From Streptomyces iranensis (GTDB lineage Bacteria; Actinomycetota; Actinomycetes; Streptomycetales; Streptomycetaceae), in the NCBI RefSeq assembly GCF_017874715.1, contig NZ_JAGGLR010000003.1:186001-250000 (forward strand): a DNA stretch of 64,000 bases, given 5' to 3'. A model generated the notes under the pieces. It was not told the origin of the DNA, ran no database searches, and worked only from the letters and a program-made list of their open reading frames with translations. Position 1 is the first letter of the stretch; each line of letters opens with the position of its first letter. Positions 43,101-52,875 of the stretch are shown piece by piece. Position numbers and translations under genes: made by a program.

Positions 43101-46100
43101 CTCAAGAACGCCGCTCCCGCAGACGCAGGATCCGTAGACGATCAGCTTCCGGGAATGGCCGAACTACCCGAGGAGACGGGCGCGTTGACCGCCCGCCTTC
43201 GTGGGGAGTCAGCGCAGGAGCAGGAACGCATCCTGCTGGAGACCGTCCGCCAGGAGACCGCAGGCATCTTGGGCCATCCCTCGCTGGACGCCATTGAACC
43301 GGACGTGGTGTTCAACCAGATCGGGTTCGACTCGGCCACCGCCGTGCAGTTGCGCAACCGTCTGAACGCACTCACCGACCGGACTCTGCCGACCACCCTG
43401 CTCTTTGACTACCCCACGCCCCTGATTCTCGCCGACTTTCTGCGTGACGAGCTCATCGGGGACACGGCGGCCCCGGCCCCGGAGGAGACAGCGGGGCCGA
43501 CATCAGCGCCTAGGGCCGTGTCGACCGAGCCGGTGGCGATCGTGGGCATGGCGTGTCGACTGCCGGGAGGAGTCTCCACGCCGGAAGAGCTATGGGAGCT
43601 GGTGCTTCAGGGCCGGGACGGGATCAGCGACTTCCCGGTGAACCGTGGCTGGGACTTGGAGAACCTGTTCCACCCGGACCCGGACCACCCCGGCACCAGC
43701 TACGCGCACCAAGGCGGATTTCTGCACGATGCCGGGGAGTTCGACGCGGGCTTCTTCGGGATCTCGCCACGTGAGGCGCTGGCCGTGGATCCGCAGCAGC
43801 GTCTGATGCTGGAAACCTCGTGGGAAGCGCTGGAACGAGCCGGGATAGACCCGACCACCCTGCGGGGCAGGGACGTGGGTGTCTTCTCCGGTGTGACCTA
43901 CCACAACTACGGCTCGGGTGTGGAGCCGGTGCCTGCCGAGCTCGAGGGCATGCTGGGCCTCGGCGCCTCGGCAAGCGTGCTGTCGGGACGGGTGTCCTAT
44001 GCGCTTGGCTTCGAGGGACCGTCGGTCGCGGTGGACACGGCATGCTCCTCGTCCCTGGTGGCGTTGCATCTGGCGGCTCAGGCGTTGCGAGCCGGTGAGT
44101 GTTCGATCGCCCTGGCCGGTGGTGTCACGGTGATGCCCACGCCCGGTATCTTCATCGCCTTCTCGCGGCAGCGCGGCATGTCGATCGATGGCCGGTGCAA
44201 GTCCTTCGCCGCCTCGGCTGACGGTACGGGGTGGGCCGAGGGCGTGGGCGTGTTGGCGCTGGAGCGGCTGTCGGACGCGGAGCGAAACGGCCATCGGGTG
44301 TTGGCGGTGGTGCGGGGCAGCGCGGTGAACCAGGACGGTGCGTCGAATGGGTTGACCGCCCCGAATGGTCCGTCGCAGCAGCGTGTCATCCGGCAGGCAT
44401 TGGCCACTGCCGGTGTGTCGGCCGCCGAGGTGGATGTGGTGGAGGCGCATGGCACGGGAACGGCACTGGGCGATCCCATCGAGGCGCAGGCGGTGCTGGC
44501 CACGTACGGTCAGGACCGTGATCGGCCGCTGTTGATGGGGTCGTTGAAGTCCAACATCGGCCATGCGCAGGCGGCGGCGGGGGTGGCCGGGGTCATCAAG
44601 ATGGTGTTGGCGTTGCGGCATGGCATCGCGCCTCGGACGTTGCATGTAGAGGAGCCGACGTCGCAGGTGGATTGGTCGGCGGGTGCGGTGGAACTGCTGA
44701 CCGAGGAGCGCGTGTGGCCGGAGGTGGCGGGGCGTCCGCGCAGGGCTGGTGTGTCCGCGTTCGGAGTCAGCGGCACCAACGCCCACGTCATCCTGGAGCA
44801 GGCGGCGCCGGCGCAGACCGAGCCGACCGGCCCGGCGATGTCCTGGCGGAAGGGCGTCCCTGTGCCGCTGGTGGTGTCCGGGCGGGGTGACGCGGCCTTG
44901 CGGGCCCAGGCGCGACGCTTGCGGTCCTTCCTTGCGGACGAGCCGCAGTTGGACGTGAGCGAACTCGGTTTTGCGTTGGGTTGTGGTCGGGCGGGGTTGT
45001 CGGATCGTGCGGTGGTGGTGGCGGGGGATCGTGAGGAGGCGTTGGCGGGGTTGGGTGTGGTGGTGCGGGGTGGGTCGGGTGTGGGGGTGGTGTCGGGTTC
45101 GGTGGTGCGTGGTCGGTTGGGGGTGTTGTTCGCTGGTCAGGGGTGTCAGCGGGTGGGGATGGGGCGTGGGTTGTATGAGGTGTTTCCGGTGTTCCGGGAG
45201 GTCTTCGATGGGGTGTGTGAGGTGTTGGACCGGGAGTTGGGTGCGGGTGGGGTGTCGGGTTCGGTGCGGGAGGTGGTGTTCGGGGGCGGTGAGTTGCTGG
45301 AGCGGACGGTGTTTGCTCAGGCGGGGTTGTTCGCGGTGGAGGCGGCGTTGTTCCGGTTGGTGGAGTCGTGGGGTGTGGTGCCGGATGTGGTGGGTGGGCA
45401 TTCGGTGGGTGAGGTGACGGCGGCGTATGTGGCGGGTGTGTTGTCGTTGGAGGATGCGGCGGTGTTGGTGGCGGCGCGGGGTCGGTTGATGGAGGCGTTG
45501 CCGGAGGGTGGGGCGATGGTGGCGGTGGGTGCGGGTGAGGAGCGGGTGCGTCCGCTGTTGGTGGCGGGGGTGGATATCGCGGTGGTGAATGGTCCTGCGG
45601 CGGTGGTGGTCTCCGGTGATGAGGAGCCGGTGTTGCGGGTGGCGGAGGAGTTGTCGGGGCAGGGGTGTCGGACGAGGCGTTTGGCGGTCTCGCACGCGTT
45701 CCACTCCGCACGTATGGAGCCCATGCTGGAGGAGTTCCGGGAGGCGATCGCCGACGTGTCGTTCGCTGCCCCGGTGATCCCTCTGGTGTCCAACGTGACC
45801 GGGCGGCTGGCGGACACGGAGGCGGTGTGTTCCCTCGAGTACTGGGTGGAGCATGTGCGTGCCGCCGTGCGTTTCGCGGACGGAGTACGGGCGCTCGCCG
45901 ACTATGGGGTCAGCACGTACTTGGAGTTGGCACCGGATGCGGTGCTGTCCGCGATGGTCGGGGACTGTCTTCCTGAGGAGTTGGCCGAAGCTTCCGTTGT
46001 GGTGCCGTCGTTGCGGCGGGAGGGCGACGAGCCCCGGGCACTGATGTCCGCCGTCGCTCAACTGCATGTGGCAGGCGTACGCCTGGATTTCGGTGCCCTG

Positions 46101-48794
46101 TTCGGCAACACGGTTCTGCCTGCCCATATCTCGGATCTGCCGACGTATGCGTTCCAGCGGGAGCATTACTGGTTGGTGGGGGACGGGCGTGGAGCCGGTG
46201 ATGTGACGTCTGCCGGGCTGGCGGGGGTGGAGCATCCTTTGTTGGGTGCGGTGATGGAGGTGCCGGGGTCGGGTGATGTGTTGTTCACCTCGCGGTTGTC
46301 GTTGGGGTCTCATCCGTGGCTGGCTGACCATGTGGCCGCGGGTGCGGTGTTGTTGCCGGGTGCGGCGTTTGTGGAGTTGGTGGTGCGGGCCGGTGATGAG
46401 GTCGGTTGTGGTGGGGTGGAGGAGCTGGTGATGGAGGCTCCGCTGGTGTTGGCGGAGGGCGGGGCCGTTCAGGTGCGGGTGAGCGTGGCGGAGGCCGATG
46501 AGGGCGGTCGGCGCGGCGTGCGGGTGTATTCGCGGGCGGAAGATGCCGGTCTGGGTGCTGCGTGGGTGCGGCACGCGACCGGGACGTTGTGCCGTGCGGA
46601 TGAGATCTCCGCTCCCGGCACAGCGTTGTCGGTGTGGCCTCCGGCGGGTGCGGTGGCGGTGGATCCGGGGGACGTGGAGGGCCTGTACGACGGTCTGGAA
46701 CAGGTCGGCTATCGGTATGGGCCGGTGTTCCAGGGGGTGCGGGCGGCCTGGCGGCTGGATGGCGCGGTGTACGCGGAAGTGGCTCTGCCGGAGGAACATC
46801 GGGTTCAGGCGGCGGGGTTCGGGCTCCACCCGGCACTCCTCGATGCCGCCATGCACACCATCGCCTTCCACGATCGCGACGAAGCCGATGCGGAGCTCGT
46901 ACTGCCGTTCGCCTATCGCGAGGTGGCGTTGCATGCCTCCGGGGCCTCAGCGCTGCGGGTACGTGTGACACCGTCCGGCCCGAACACCATGACCCTGGAA
47001 CTGGCCGATGAGAGCGGCACCCCCGTGGCTTCGGTGGGCTCGGTGGTGTCCCGTCCGGTCGGTTCCGAACAGTTCGGCACGGCGGCCACGGCGGCCACGG
47101 CGGACCGGATGTTCCGCATCGCATGGGATGAGCTGCCGGTTCGGCCGGATGGTACGACCGTGGAACCGGACGGTACGACCGTGGAACCCGTATCGGTGGG
47201 CGGCGCCGAGGACGTACACCAGCTGGCCACGCCCCCGGAGACTTCCCAGCCGGACGTGCTGCTGCTGGACCTGGGCGGCGGTACAGCCGATGTGCGGGAG
47301 CTGACCGGGCGGGTGCTGCGGATCGTACAGGCGTGGCTGGCCGAACCCTCGTTGGCGTCCAGTCGGCTGATCGTGGTGACGCGGGGCGCCGTCGCCGTCC
47401 GGGAGGCCGATCCGGTCGATCCGGCAGCGGCCGCCGTATGGGGCCTGGTGGGGTCCGCACAAGCGGAGAACCCCGGGCGGATTCTCCTCCTCGACATCGA
47501 CGAAGCGACGGTACCCACCGCGTCGCTACCCGCACTGCTCGCCAGTGACCAGCACCAACTGGCCCTACGCGGCTCCACCTGCTTCGCCCGGCACCTCACC
47601 CGTGTCGCGGATGTCTCCGAAGCCGCCCCGGGTGGTCTGGGATCCGGCGGGACGGTGTTGATCACGGGTGGTACGGGGGCGTTGGGGGCGGTGGTGGCGC
47701 GGCATCTGGTGGCCGTGCACGGGGTGCGGAGTCTGGTGTTGGCGAGTCGGGGTGGGCTCGAGGCTGTCGGTGCCGCCGAGTTGGAGGCGGAGCTGGTCAG
47801 GGCAGGGGCGCGGATACGGATTGTCGCGTGTGATGTGGCCGATCGTGATGAAGTGGCCGGGCTGGTGGATGCCGTTCCGGAGGATGCTCCGCTGTCGGCG
47901 GTGGTGCATACGGCCGGTGTTCTGGATGACGGTGTGCTGACGGCGTTGACTCCGGAGCGTATGGACGCGGTGTTCCGGCCGAAGGTGGACGGGGCGCTCC
48001 ATCTGCATGAGCTGACCCGGGACCTGGACCTCTCCGCCTTCGTCCTCTTCTCCTCCGCTGCCGGCACCCTGGGCAACGCGGGCCAGGGCAACTACGCCGC
48101 CGCCAACGCCTACCTCGACGCGCTGGCCTATCAGCGCCGGGCCCAGGGGCTGCCCGCCGTGTCCCTGTCCTGGGGCATGTGGCAGCAGGCCGCCGGAACG
48201 GGGATGACCGGCCGCCTCGGCGATGCCGACCAGCGCCGGATGACACGCGGCGGTATCGCTCCCTTGTCCCCGGCCGAGGGCATGGAACTGTTCGACACCG
48301 CGCTGCGTACGGACGGACCCACGGTCCTCCCCATCAAGCTGGACCTCGGCGCGCTCCGCGCCCAAGCCGCCCGCGGGGCGGTCCACCCGCTGCTGCACAG
48401 GCTCGCCCCGGCGGCTCGCCGAGCCGCTGCCCCTCGGGCCACGGCCGATCAGGGCCTGGTGACCGGTCGGCTGGCCGGGGCGGCCCCCGAGGAGCGGGAG
48501 CGGATTCTGCTGGACATGGTGCAGCAGGAGGCCGCTCGGGTTCTGGGACACTCGGCGGCCGCCACCCTCGACCCCGACGTTCTGTTCACCGAGATCGGCC
48601 TGGACTCACTGATGGCGGTGGAACTACGCGATCGCCTGGCCAAGCGCACCGCGCTGCGGCTGCCTCCCAGCTTTGTCTTCGATCACCCGACTCTCCGGAT
48701 GCTGGCCTGGCAACTGCGGGACGAACTGGAGAAGACGGACGCGGACGCTCCCCCCGGATCATCCGCCCCGGCCCCCGGAGCCGCCCGGGAGTGA
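37140..48794 (+). CDS. Type I modular PKS: CoL-KR(inactive)-ACP / KS-AT-ACP / KS-AT-DH-KR-ACP
   Basis: The protein is 3884 residues from the ATG at 37140 (GGGAGGGTAGAGG upstream; an ATG at 37029 is upstream in frame). CoA ligase: [11 protein letters not shown] 172-182, catalytic Lys500. The KR-like region (about 560-950) has GVDTRRG instead of GGTGxLG and no catalytic Tyr, so it is dead. ACP1 Ser1032. Module 1: KS Cys1282; AT Ser1729 with GHSQG and YASH at 1830-1833, predicting methylmalonyl-CoA; ACP Ser2065. Module 2: KS Cys2302; AT Ser2755 with GHSVG and HAFH at 2852-2855, predicting malonyl-CoA; DH His3064 and Asp3235; KR GGTGALG 3510-3516, LDD 3595-3597, Ser3639, Tyr3652 (active, B-type); ACP Ser3823. 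No thioesterase. It would extend an aryl-type acid by two units and hand the chain to the amide synthase encoded 65 bp downstream. Confidence 0.95.
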   Translation: MLRTELIRPIQDLLTEQSRRFGAKTAYADARRAISYAELEARTRRLAGHLAGLSLLPGDRVAMYLGNRVEMVESYFAVVRAGGIGVPVNPHVSQAELEHLLTASGSQVVITDSAHLPLLRRLDPGASPLTVLVVGEDPVPTSCLSYERFATTEPDTPARDEHELDDIAWMLFTSGTTSKPKGVLATQRNCLWSVAASYVPALGLTAEDRVLWPLPLFHSLSHIVCVLAVTAVGATARITDGHSAEDVLEQWGQERSTVIAGVPTLYHYLVRASKAPGFTAPDLRVGLVGGAVTTAALRRSVEDAFGAPLIDAYGSTETSGSIAINWPTGARVEGSCGLPVPGLALRVVDHRTGLDVPDGTEGEVWVRGPNIMAGYHNQPEATAEALRDGWFHTGDLARRDRDGYLTVTGRLKELIIRAGENIHPVEVEDVLRMAPGVADAAVVGKPHDVFGEVPVAFVVPAPGGFDPAQALALCRERLSYFKVPEELYEIERIPRTATGKVTRHRLLDGPARLRAVGNAYHDALFRTRWVPQPSAPQLTASQPSAAPQPSASLLSDPQLSASRPRRDRWVLLGRHAPGFVDLLRAPDGTELGERIDTADLRAAVAAGSPPPAVALLSVPADTTEGVLRDVETWLASAELSDAVLVLATQSAVATTAGEDVPNPEQAALWGLVRSLQAAHPGRIAIVDLDEPDDEGCVGALLAAVASGEPQSAVRSGVVLLPRLERVALDVGLGTGPDSERDASVAFDPHGTAVVTGVDTRRGAAIARHLVTGYGVRQLLLIAPPGQGGRANELCTRLTDAGADVRLVECDLDNRTKLRRVLAKATSPLSVVVHAWEAVDEPSDGRVAAEARTLYELIRNADLTAFVLSSSTKGLLGAAGETTEAASAAFLDAYAQHLRVRGVPAQSIAWGPWEGETDETAGALSSREALAALDAALAVDEAQLVATKLDPTAVPTGTTSPLLQDLIDVPARTATVDEAVTVALRERLMDTYEADRDRLLTDLVREHLADLLGLAGKQAVEPERAFTDLGLTSVTVVELRNRLSEATGLRLPATSAFDHPTPLALGSLLRRELLGGTGVPTVPVLAPDSARGPASAVAAGAGAGLVDDPIAIVGMACRLPGGVGSPEELWELVLAGGEGIGEFPADRGWDLEHLFDPDPDHAGTSYARRGGFLYDAGEFDAGFFGISPREALAMDPQQRLLLETSWEALERAGIDPVSLRGQDVGVFVGMMHQDYGVGSTAGVDAPAGLEGHLMTGTSASVVSGRVSYVLGFEGPAVTVDTACSSSLVALHLAGQALRAGECSMALAGGVTVMAGPDAFVEFSRQRGLAPDGRCKSFAASADGTGWAEGVGVVVLERLSDAERNGHRVLAVVRGSAVNQDGASNGLTAPNGPSQQRVIRRALAGAGLVAGDVDAVEAHGTGTALGDPIEAQALLATYGQGRSEGRPLWLGSLKSNIGHAQAAAGVAGVIKMVLALRCGVLPRTLHVDEPSREVDWSAGAVELLAEERVWPEVGRPRRVGVSGFGVSGTNAHVILEEAPGAVVDVVTGVVSEARGGVVPLVVSGRGGAGLRGQARRLLEFVERRPEVELGYLAGSLAVSRAGLSDRAVVVAGDREEALAGLVAVAEGGGAGRADVRGGVVFVFPGQGAQWVGMGAELLGESEVFAECLAECAGVLDPLTGWSLVDVVRGVGGGVLLERVDVVQPVSFAVMVGLARVWLAAGVVPSAVVGHSQGEIAAACVAGGLSLEDAARVVVLRSRAIAAGLSGGGGMVSLGVGVGEAELLVSRWVGRVEVAAVNGPLSVVVAGESEALRELVGECEGAGVRVRWVDVDYASHTAQVEVVEEELARSLSQVRPVSSHVPFFSTVEAEWVDTAELDAGYWYRNLRSTVRFAPSVECLLEEGFRAFVEVSAHPVLTMSIEAAAERADAGPVVVSGTLRRDEGGMRRVLTSLAEVYVRGVPVNWTALLGNVPAHTACDLPTYAFQHQHYWLKNAAPADAGSVDDQLPGMAELPEETGALTARLRGESAQEQERILLETVRQETAGILGHPSLDAIEPDVVFNQIGFDSATAVQLRNRLNALTDRTLPTTLLFDYPTPLILADFLRDELIGDTAAPAPEETAGPTSAPRAVSTEPVAIVGMACRLPGGVSTPEELWELVLQGRDGISDFPVNRGWDLENLFHPDPDHPGTSYAHQGGFLHDAGEFDAGFFGISPREALAVDPQQRLMLETSWEALERAGIDPTTLRGRDVGVFSGVTYHNYGSGVEPVPAELEGMLGLGASASVLSGRVSYALGFEGPSVAVDTACSSSLVALHLAAQALRAGECSIALAGGVTVMPTPGIFIAFSRQRGMSIDGRCKSFAASADGTGWAEGVGVLALERLSDAERNGHRVLAVVRGSAVNQDGASNGLTAPNGPSQQRVIRQALATAGVSAAEVDVVEAHGTGTALGDPIEAQAVLATYGQDRDRPLLMGSLKSNIGHAQAAAGVAGVIKMVLALRHGIAPRTLHVEEPTSQVDWSAGAVELLTEERVWPEVAGRPRRAGVSAFGVSGTNAHVILEQAAPAQTEPTGPAMSWRKGVPVPLVVSGRGDAALRAQARRLRSFLADEPQLDVSELGFALGCGRAGLSDRAVVVAGDREEALAGLGVVVRGGSGVGVVSGSVVRGRLGVLFAGQGCQRVGMGRGLYEVFPVFREVFDGVCEVLDRELGAGGVSGSVREVVFGGGELLERTVFAQAGLFAVEAALFRLVESWGVVPDVVGGHSVGEVTAAYVAGVLSLEDAAVLVAARGRLMEALPEGGAMVAVGAGEERVRPLLVAGVDIAVVNGPAAVVVSGDEEPVLRVAEELSGQGCRTRRLAVSHAFHSARMEPMLEEFREAIADVSFAAPVIPLVSNVTGRLADTEAVCSLEYWVEHVRAAVRFADGVRALADYGVSTYLELAPDAVLSAMVGDCLPEELAEASVVVPSLRREGDEPRALMSAVAQLHVAGVRLDFGALFGNTVLPAHISDLPTYAFQREHYWLVGDGRGAGDVTSAGLAGVEHPLLGAVMEVPGSGDVLFTSRLSLGSHPWLADHVAAGAVLLPGAAFVELVVRAGDEVGCGGVEELVMEAPLVLAEGGAVQVRVSVAEADEGGRRGVRVYSRAEDAGLGAAWVRHATGTLCRADEISAPGTALSVWPPAGAVAVDPGDVEGLYDGLEQVGYRYGPVFQGVRAAWRLDGAVYAEVALPEEHRVQAAGFGLHPALLDAAMHTIAFHDRDEADAELVLPFAYREVALHASGASALRVRVTPSGPNTMTLELADESGTPVASVGSVVSRPVGSEQFGTAATAATADRMFRIAWDELPVRPDGTTVEPDGTTVEPVSVGGAEDVHQLATPPETSQPDVLLLDLGGGTADVRELTGRVLRIVQAWLAEPSLASSRLIVVTRGAVAVREADPVDPAAAAVWGLVGSAQAENPGRILLLDIDEATVPTASLPALLASDQHQLALRGSTCFARHLTRVADVSEAAPGGLGSGGTVLITGGTGALGAVVARHLVAVHGVRSLVLASRGGLEAVGAAELEAELVRAGARIRIVACDVADRDEVAGLVDAVPEDAPLSAVVHTAGVLDDGVLTALTPERMDAVFRPKVDGALHLHELTRDLDLSAFVLFSSAAGTLGNAGQGNYAAANAYLDALAYQRRAQGLPAVSLSWGMWQQAAGTGMTGRLGDADQRRMTRGGIAPLSPAEGMELFDTALRTDGPTVLPIKLDLGALRAQAARGAVHPLLHRLAPAARRAAAPRATADQGLVTGRLAGAAPEERERILLDMVQQEAARVLGHSAAATLDPDVLFTEIGLDSLMAVELRDRLAKRTALRLPPSFVFDHPTLRMLAWQLRDELEKTDADAPPGSSAPAPGAARE
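47145..47186. repeat. In-frame 21-bp tandem duplication in PKS linker
   Basis: Two adjacent 21-bp units (20/21 identical) encode PDGTTVE twice in the linker between DH and the KR structural subdomain. It is probably a neutral slippage event. Confidence 0.8.
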
Positions 48795-48859
48795 CTCCGC
48801 CCAGCACACCCGGTTCAGCCGGACCGGCAGCGACCGAAGCGGCAAGAAAGGGATCGCAC

Positions 48860-49618
48860 ATGTTCAGCACGGACACATACCTGGCGCAACTGGGGTTCTC
48901 CCAGCCGCCCGCCCCCACTCTGCCGAACCTGCGGCAGTTGCACCGCAGTCATCTGATGACGGTCCCCTACGACACCAACCACACCCACCGCCTCAGCGCG
49001 GAGAACATGGCCGACATCGATATCGACAAGGCATTCGCGGCCATCGTGCCCACCGGCGACGGTGGCATGTGTCTGGAACTGAACACCTTGTTCGCCCGGT
49101 TGCTCCGCGAATTGGGCTATGACCTGGACGTCATCAGCGGAGGCACGTATCTGCCCGGTGACACCTTCGCGCCCGACCCCGAACACATGCTGATGCTCCT
49201 CCGTATCGAGGGGCAGGAGTGGCTGGCCGACGTAGGGCATGCCGGTCTGTGCTTCACCGAGCCGCTGCGTCTGTCCGAGGAGGAGGTGCAGTGGCAGTAC
49301 GGCTGTGCGTTCCGGCTGATCCGGCGGGACGGCTATCTCGTGCTGCAGGCCAAGACCCTGGGCCACGACTGGCGCACCACCTACCGCTTCACCACCCGGC
49401 CCAGGACCTATGACGCCTGGGCCGGTGTCGGTGAGGGCAATGGCCCGGCCATCCTGGCGGCGATGCGCCGGCGCAGGCGTGCCATCGACAAGGGGCAGGT
49501 CTTCCTCACCAACAACATGTTCACGATCGTGGAGGACGGCCATGAGAAGGTCACCCTCCTCGTCGATCCGGAACAGCGCGCGAAGGTTCTCGACACGTAC
49601 TGGGACGGTCGCGACTGA
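48860..49618 (+). CDS. Arylamine N-acetyltransferase-like amide synthase (RifF type)
   Basis: The protein is 252 residues with AAAGGGA upstream of the ATG. The catalytic triad of the NAT family is intact: Cys71 in GGMCLELN, His109 in EHMLML and Asp124 in WLADVGHAG. Length and spacing agree with RifF. In ansamycin pathways this enzyme takes the chain from the last ACP and forms the macrolactam amide with the aryl amine, replacing a thioesterase. Its place directly after a PKS without a thioesterase supports the same role here. The usual Arg of RGGxC is Gly/Asp (GDGGMC). It is co-directional with the PKS, the flavin monooxygenase and the P450. Confidence 0.93.
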   Translation: MFSTDTYLAQLGFSQPPAPTLPNLRQLHRSHLMTVPYDTNHTHRLSAENMADIDIDKAFAAIVPTGDGGMCLELNTLFARLLRELGYDLDVISGGTYLPGDTFAPDPEHMLMLLRIEGQEWLADVGHAGLCFTEPLRLSEEEVQWQYGCAFRLIRRDGYLVLQAKTLGHDWRTTYRFTTRPRTYDAWAGVGEGNGPAILAAMRRRRRAIDKGQVFLTNNMFTIVEDGHEKVTLLVDPEQRAKVLDTYWDGRD

Positions 49619-49671
49619 CCGAACCGGTGCCGCTGCCGCCGACGACCAGCAGATGAGAGTGATGATGCGCC

Positions 49672-50898
49672 ATGAAATTCGGCTTGCTGTACGGGGCCCA
49701 GCTGCCCCGCCCCTGGACCCAGGACTCCGAACACCGCCTGTTCAAGGAGATGTTGGAGGAGATCGAGCTGGCCGACCGGCTGGGCTTCGACCATGTGTGG
49801 TGCCCTGAACACCACTTTCTGGAGGAGTACTCGCACATGTCCGCGCCGGAGGTGTTCCTCGGCGCGGTCAGCCAGCGCACCAGCCGCATCCGCATCGGCC
49901 ACGCGGTCGCCCTGATGCCCCCGGGGTTCAATCCGACGGCACGGGTGGCCGAGCGGATCGCCACGTTGGATCTGCTCTCCGACGGGCGCGTGGACTTCGG
50001 CACGGGCGAGTCCACCACCCCCACCGAGCTGGGCGGCTTCGGCGTGGAGCGCTCCCTCAAACGGGACCAGTGGGCGGAGGCGGTGGACGCCGTCGCCCGT
50101 ATGTTCGTCGAGGAGCCCTTCGCCGGGTGCGAGGGGAAGTACGTGTCCGCTCCGGTCCGCAATGTGCTGCCCAAACCTCGGCAGAAGCCACATCCGCCGA
50201 TGTGGATGGCCTGCGGAAACCGGGACGCGATCCGCAGCGCGGCCACCAAGGGCCTCGGCGCGCTGAACTTCTCCTTCTTCGGACCGGCGGAGACCAAGAA
50301 GTGGGTCGACGCCTACTACTCGGGCATCGAGTCCGCGGACTGCGTGCCCGCCGGGTTCGCGGTCAATGCCCACATCGCCGCGACCATTCCGATGTTCTGC
50401 CACGAGGATGAGACCACGGCGGTGGAACGCGCAGTCGACGGCGTCCAGTTCTTCAACTTCGGCCTCGGCTTCTACGCGGGCTTCGGCACCGCGGCACCGG
50501 GCCGCACCCGGCTGTGGGAGGAGTTCCAGCGCGGCCGAGACAAGCACGGCATGGGCCGCTCCTCCTTCGGCAAGCCCGGTATGCCACTGGGCAATCCGGC
50601 CCGGGGCGCGGTGGGCACTCCGCGCCAGATACGCGACTTCCTGCGGCTGCACGAGGAGGCCGGACTGGACCAGGCGATCTTCCTCGTCCAGGGCGGCGGC
50701 ACCCGGCACGAGCACATCTGCGCGTCGCTGGAGCTCTTCGCCAACGAGGTGATGCCCGAGTTCAAGGAGCGCGACGAGACCGCCGAACGGCTGAAGGCGG
50801 CCCGGCTCCGGCCCGCCATCGACGCCGCCATGGCCCGGCGCGAGCCGCCACGGACGGCCGACCCCGACTACATCATCCCCGCCCGGAGCCAGAGCTGA
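49672..50898 (+). CDS. Luciferase-like (LLM class) flavin-dependent monooxygenase
   Basis: The protein is 408 residues. It starts MKFGLLYGAQLPRPW, then EIELADRLGFDHVWCPEHHF, SRIRIGHAVALMPPG, NPTARVAERIATLDLLSDGRVDFGTG and PPMWMACGN, the TIM-barrel signature of bacterial luciferase-like FMN/F420 oxidoreductases of the LLM class. The family includes FMN monooxygenases that oxygenate or perform Baeyer-Villiger reactions on polyketides. It is third in the PKS operon, 53 bp after the amide synthase gene, so a tailoring role on the chain or released product is likely. The cofactor (FMNH2 or F420) is not resolved by sequence. Confidence 0.9.
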   Translation: MKFGLLYGAQLPRPWTQDSEHRLFKEMLEEIELADRLGFDHVWCPEHHFLEEYSHMSAPEVFLGAVSQRTSRIRIGHAVALMPPGFNPTARVAERIATLDLLSDGRVDFGTGESTTPTELGGFGVERSLKRDQWAEAVDAVARMFVEEPFAGCEGKYVSAPVRNVLPKPRQKPHPPMWMACGNRDAIRSAATKGLGALNFSFFGPAETKKWVDAYYSGIESADCVPAGFAVNAHIAATIPMFCHEDETTAVERAVDGVQFFNFGLGFYAGFGTAAPGRTRLWEEFQRGRDKHGMGRSSFGKPGMPLGNPARGAVGTPRQIRDFLRLHEEAGLDQAIFLVQGGGTRHEHICASLELFANEVMPEFKERDETAERLKAARLRPAIDAAMARREPPRTADPDYIIPARSQS

Positions 50899-50961
50899 CA
50901 CCAGCGCCGACACGGCATTGGCATCGGCATCACCGAAGCAGAAGGAGAACGTGGTACCGCC

Positions 50962-52164
50962 ATGGCTGACACCCCCGAAGAAGGACTTCGCATCCTCGAC
51001 CCGCAGACCGTCGCCGAGGAGCTGCGCAAACACGGCCCGCCGCGGCAGATCACGATGAACGGCACCACGGCGTGGCTCGTCTCCCGCTACGAAGACGTCC
51101 GGGACTGTCTCGGACACCCCGGCATGAGCCCGGCCGCCGCCTACGCCGCCTCCCAGGGCCAGACCACTCCGGTCAGCGGGCTGTTCGAGGACACGCTGCC
51201 CGGCACCAATCCGCCCCAGCACACCCGGCTGCGCAGGCTGCTCGCCAAGGCGTTCACGACACGCAGGGTGGAGAGCCTGCGGCCGCGGGTGCAGGAGATC
51301 ACCGACACACTGCTGGACCGGATCGCCGTCGACGGCCGGGCCGATCTCGTCACCGCGCTGGCCATTCCGCTGCCCATGCAGGTGATCTGTGAACTCCTCG
51401 GAGTGCCCATCGCCGACCGCACCGAATTCCACCAGTGGGCCGATCTGATGCTCATGCCCCCGCTGGACCCGGACACCGCCGCGCGCTCCCAGGACGCCTC
51501 CGCCAAGCTGTGGGCGTATATGGAGGATCTCGCCGAGGCCCGGCGGAAGGCCCCCGAGGACGACCTGATCAGCGATCTGATGTCCGCACACGAGGACGAC
51601 CGGCTCAGCCACCGCGAGGTGGTCGCCACCGCCCGGATGATGCTGATCGCCGGGTACGAGCTGACCGGCAGCTTCATCAGCAACGCGGTCTTCTCGCTGC
51701 TGTCCCGGCCGGACCAGCTGGAGCTGCTGCGCAAGGACCCCGAGCTGGCCGGGCGCGGCCTGGAGGAGCTGCTCCGGCACGCCGGGCCGGGCATCCTCGT
51801 CGTACGTTTCGCCAACGAGGACGTGGAGATCGGCTCCGTACCCATCCGCGCCGGCGACCAGGTGCTCCTGGACATGGACGCCGCACACTCCGACCCGGCG
51901 CACTTCACCGACGGCGAGCGGCTGGATCTGACGAGGGACTCCGCCGTGCATCTTCAGTTCGGCCATGGCATCCATTACTGCATCGGTGCGCCACTGGCCA
52001 GGGCGGAGGGGCAGATCGCCCTGGAGAGCCTGGTCCGGCGGTTCCCCGGCCTTCGGCTGGGCGTTCCCGCCTCCGAGATCGGCCACAGCAAGAACCCGTT
52101 CATCCGCTCGCTGACCACGCTCCCCGTCGAGTTCGAGGCTCAGCAGCCCGCGGGCGCTGGGTGA
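50962..52164 (+). CDS. Cytochrome P450 with altered I-helix
   Basis: The protein is 400 residues, of the soluble bacterial CYP type. The haem motif is FGHGIHYCIG with Cys340; the K-helix ExxR is Glu269-Arg272. The I-helix reads AGYELTGS at 230-237: the acid is Glu233, but the next residue, normally the oxygen-activating Thr, is Leu234, and Thr235 follows. The usual ANRDP loop is AHSDP. These changes may alter oxygen activation. It needs ferredoxin partners, not encoded here. Last gene of the PKS operon, 63 bp after the luciferase-like gene; its end overlaps the convergent alkB-like gene by 25 bp. Probable oxidative tailoring enzyme. Confidence 0.92.
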   Translation: MADTPEEGLRILDPQTVAEELRKHGPPRQITMNGTTAWLVSRYEDVRDCLGHPGMSPAAAYAASQGQTTPVSGLFEDTLPGTNPPQHTRLRRLLAKAFTTRRVESLRPRVQEITDTLLDRIAVDGRADLVTALAIPLPMQVICELLGVPIADRTEFHQWADLMLMPPLDPDTAARSQDASAKLWAYMEDLAEARRKAPEDDLISDLMSAHEDDRLSHREVVATARMMLIAGYELTGSFISNAVFSLLSRPDQLELLRKDPELAGRGLEELLRHAGPGILVVRFANEDVEIGSVPIRAGDQVLLDMDAAHSDPAHFTDGERLDLTRDSAVHLQFGHGIHYCIGAPLARAEGQIALESLVRRFPGLRLGVPASEIGHSKNPFIRSLTTLPVEFEAQQPAGAG

Positions 52165-52838
52165 TCGCGGGACGGCGTCGGATCGGCCAGGCCGGTGACC
52201 CGCATGGTGATGTTCAGCCGTCCGGACTTCAGTCCGGTGGCCGGGTCGCCGGTTCCCGGAAGGATCTTGGGGACGGCGTGGTACGCGTAGCGGGAGGGGC
52301 CGCCGAAGACGAACAGATCGCCGGAGGCGAGTTCGAGGTCGGTGTACGGCTTGGTCCGGGTCTCGGTGTTGCCGAAGCGGAAAACGCAGCTGTCGCCGAT
52401 GGTGAGCGAGACCACCGGGGCGGATGACCGCTCGTCCTTGTCCTGGTGCATGCCGAGTTTCGCCTGGGCGTCGTAGAAGTTGATGAGTGCGGTGTCGGGG
52501 GCGTAACCCTCACCGGCCGTCTCGTCGTCGTATGCGTCGACCAGGGCACGACGGCCCAACTCGACCATCCAGTCCGGGAATTCGGCGACCCGGGCGCCGT
52601 TCACATCGTCGGCGTCGCGGGTGTACGCATAGGGCTGCCAGTGCCAGCCGATGCATACCGTCCGCACCGACATGACGCCCCCGCGCGGCAGCTTGGTGTG
52701 CCGGATCGGGACCGGGCCGGTGGCCCAGCCCCGGCAGGCGATGACCAGCTCCCGCTGCTGCTCGAGGCTGAGCCAGCCCGGCACATGAACGGCGCCGGGG
52801 GCCACCTCGAGACGTGGGCGGGGGATCAGGGCGTTCAT
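52140..52838 (-). CDS. alkB: AlkB-like 2OG-Fe(II) DNA/RNA dealkylase
   Basis: The protein is 232 residues from an ATG at 52838. The dioxygenase core is complete: INFYDAQAKLGMHQDKDE gives the His-x-Asp iron ligands, RYAYHAVP the distal His, and RLNITMR the 2OG-binding Arg. GWHWQPYAY and LTIGDSCVFRFG follow the AlkB pattern. It removes alkyl lesions from N1-adenine or N3-cytosine by oxidation. It is third in an operon with Ogt and another 2OG oxygenase, 37 bp after the latter. Its 3' end overlaps the P450 gene in the opposite sense. Confidence 0.9.
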   Translation of the reverse strand: MNALIPRPRLEVAPGAVHVPGWLSLEQQRELVIACRGWATGPVPIRHTKLPRGGVMSVRTVCIGWHWQPYAYTRDADDVNGARVAEFPDWMVELGRRALVDAYDDETAGEGYAPDTALINFYDAQAKLGMHQDKDERSSAPVVSLTIGDSCVFRFGNTETRTKPYTDLELASGDLFVFGGPSRYAYHAVPKILPGTGDPATGLKSGRLNITMRVTGLADPTPSRDHPAPAGC

Positions 52839-52875
52839 ACGGGGATTCTCCGCGGACGAGGACTGGCGAGAGACA

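Noticed and set aside
43590..46934. A very long open frame antisense to the PKS (over 1100 codons)
   Set aside because: It is a GC-bias shadow of the PKS: the translation is Arg/His/Pro/Gln-rich without any domain, while the plus strand has intact KS, AT and DH motifs.
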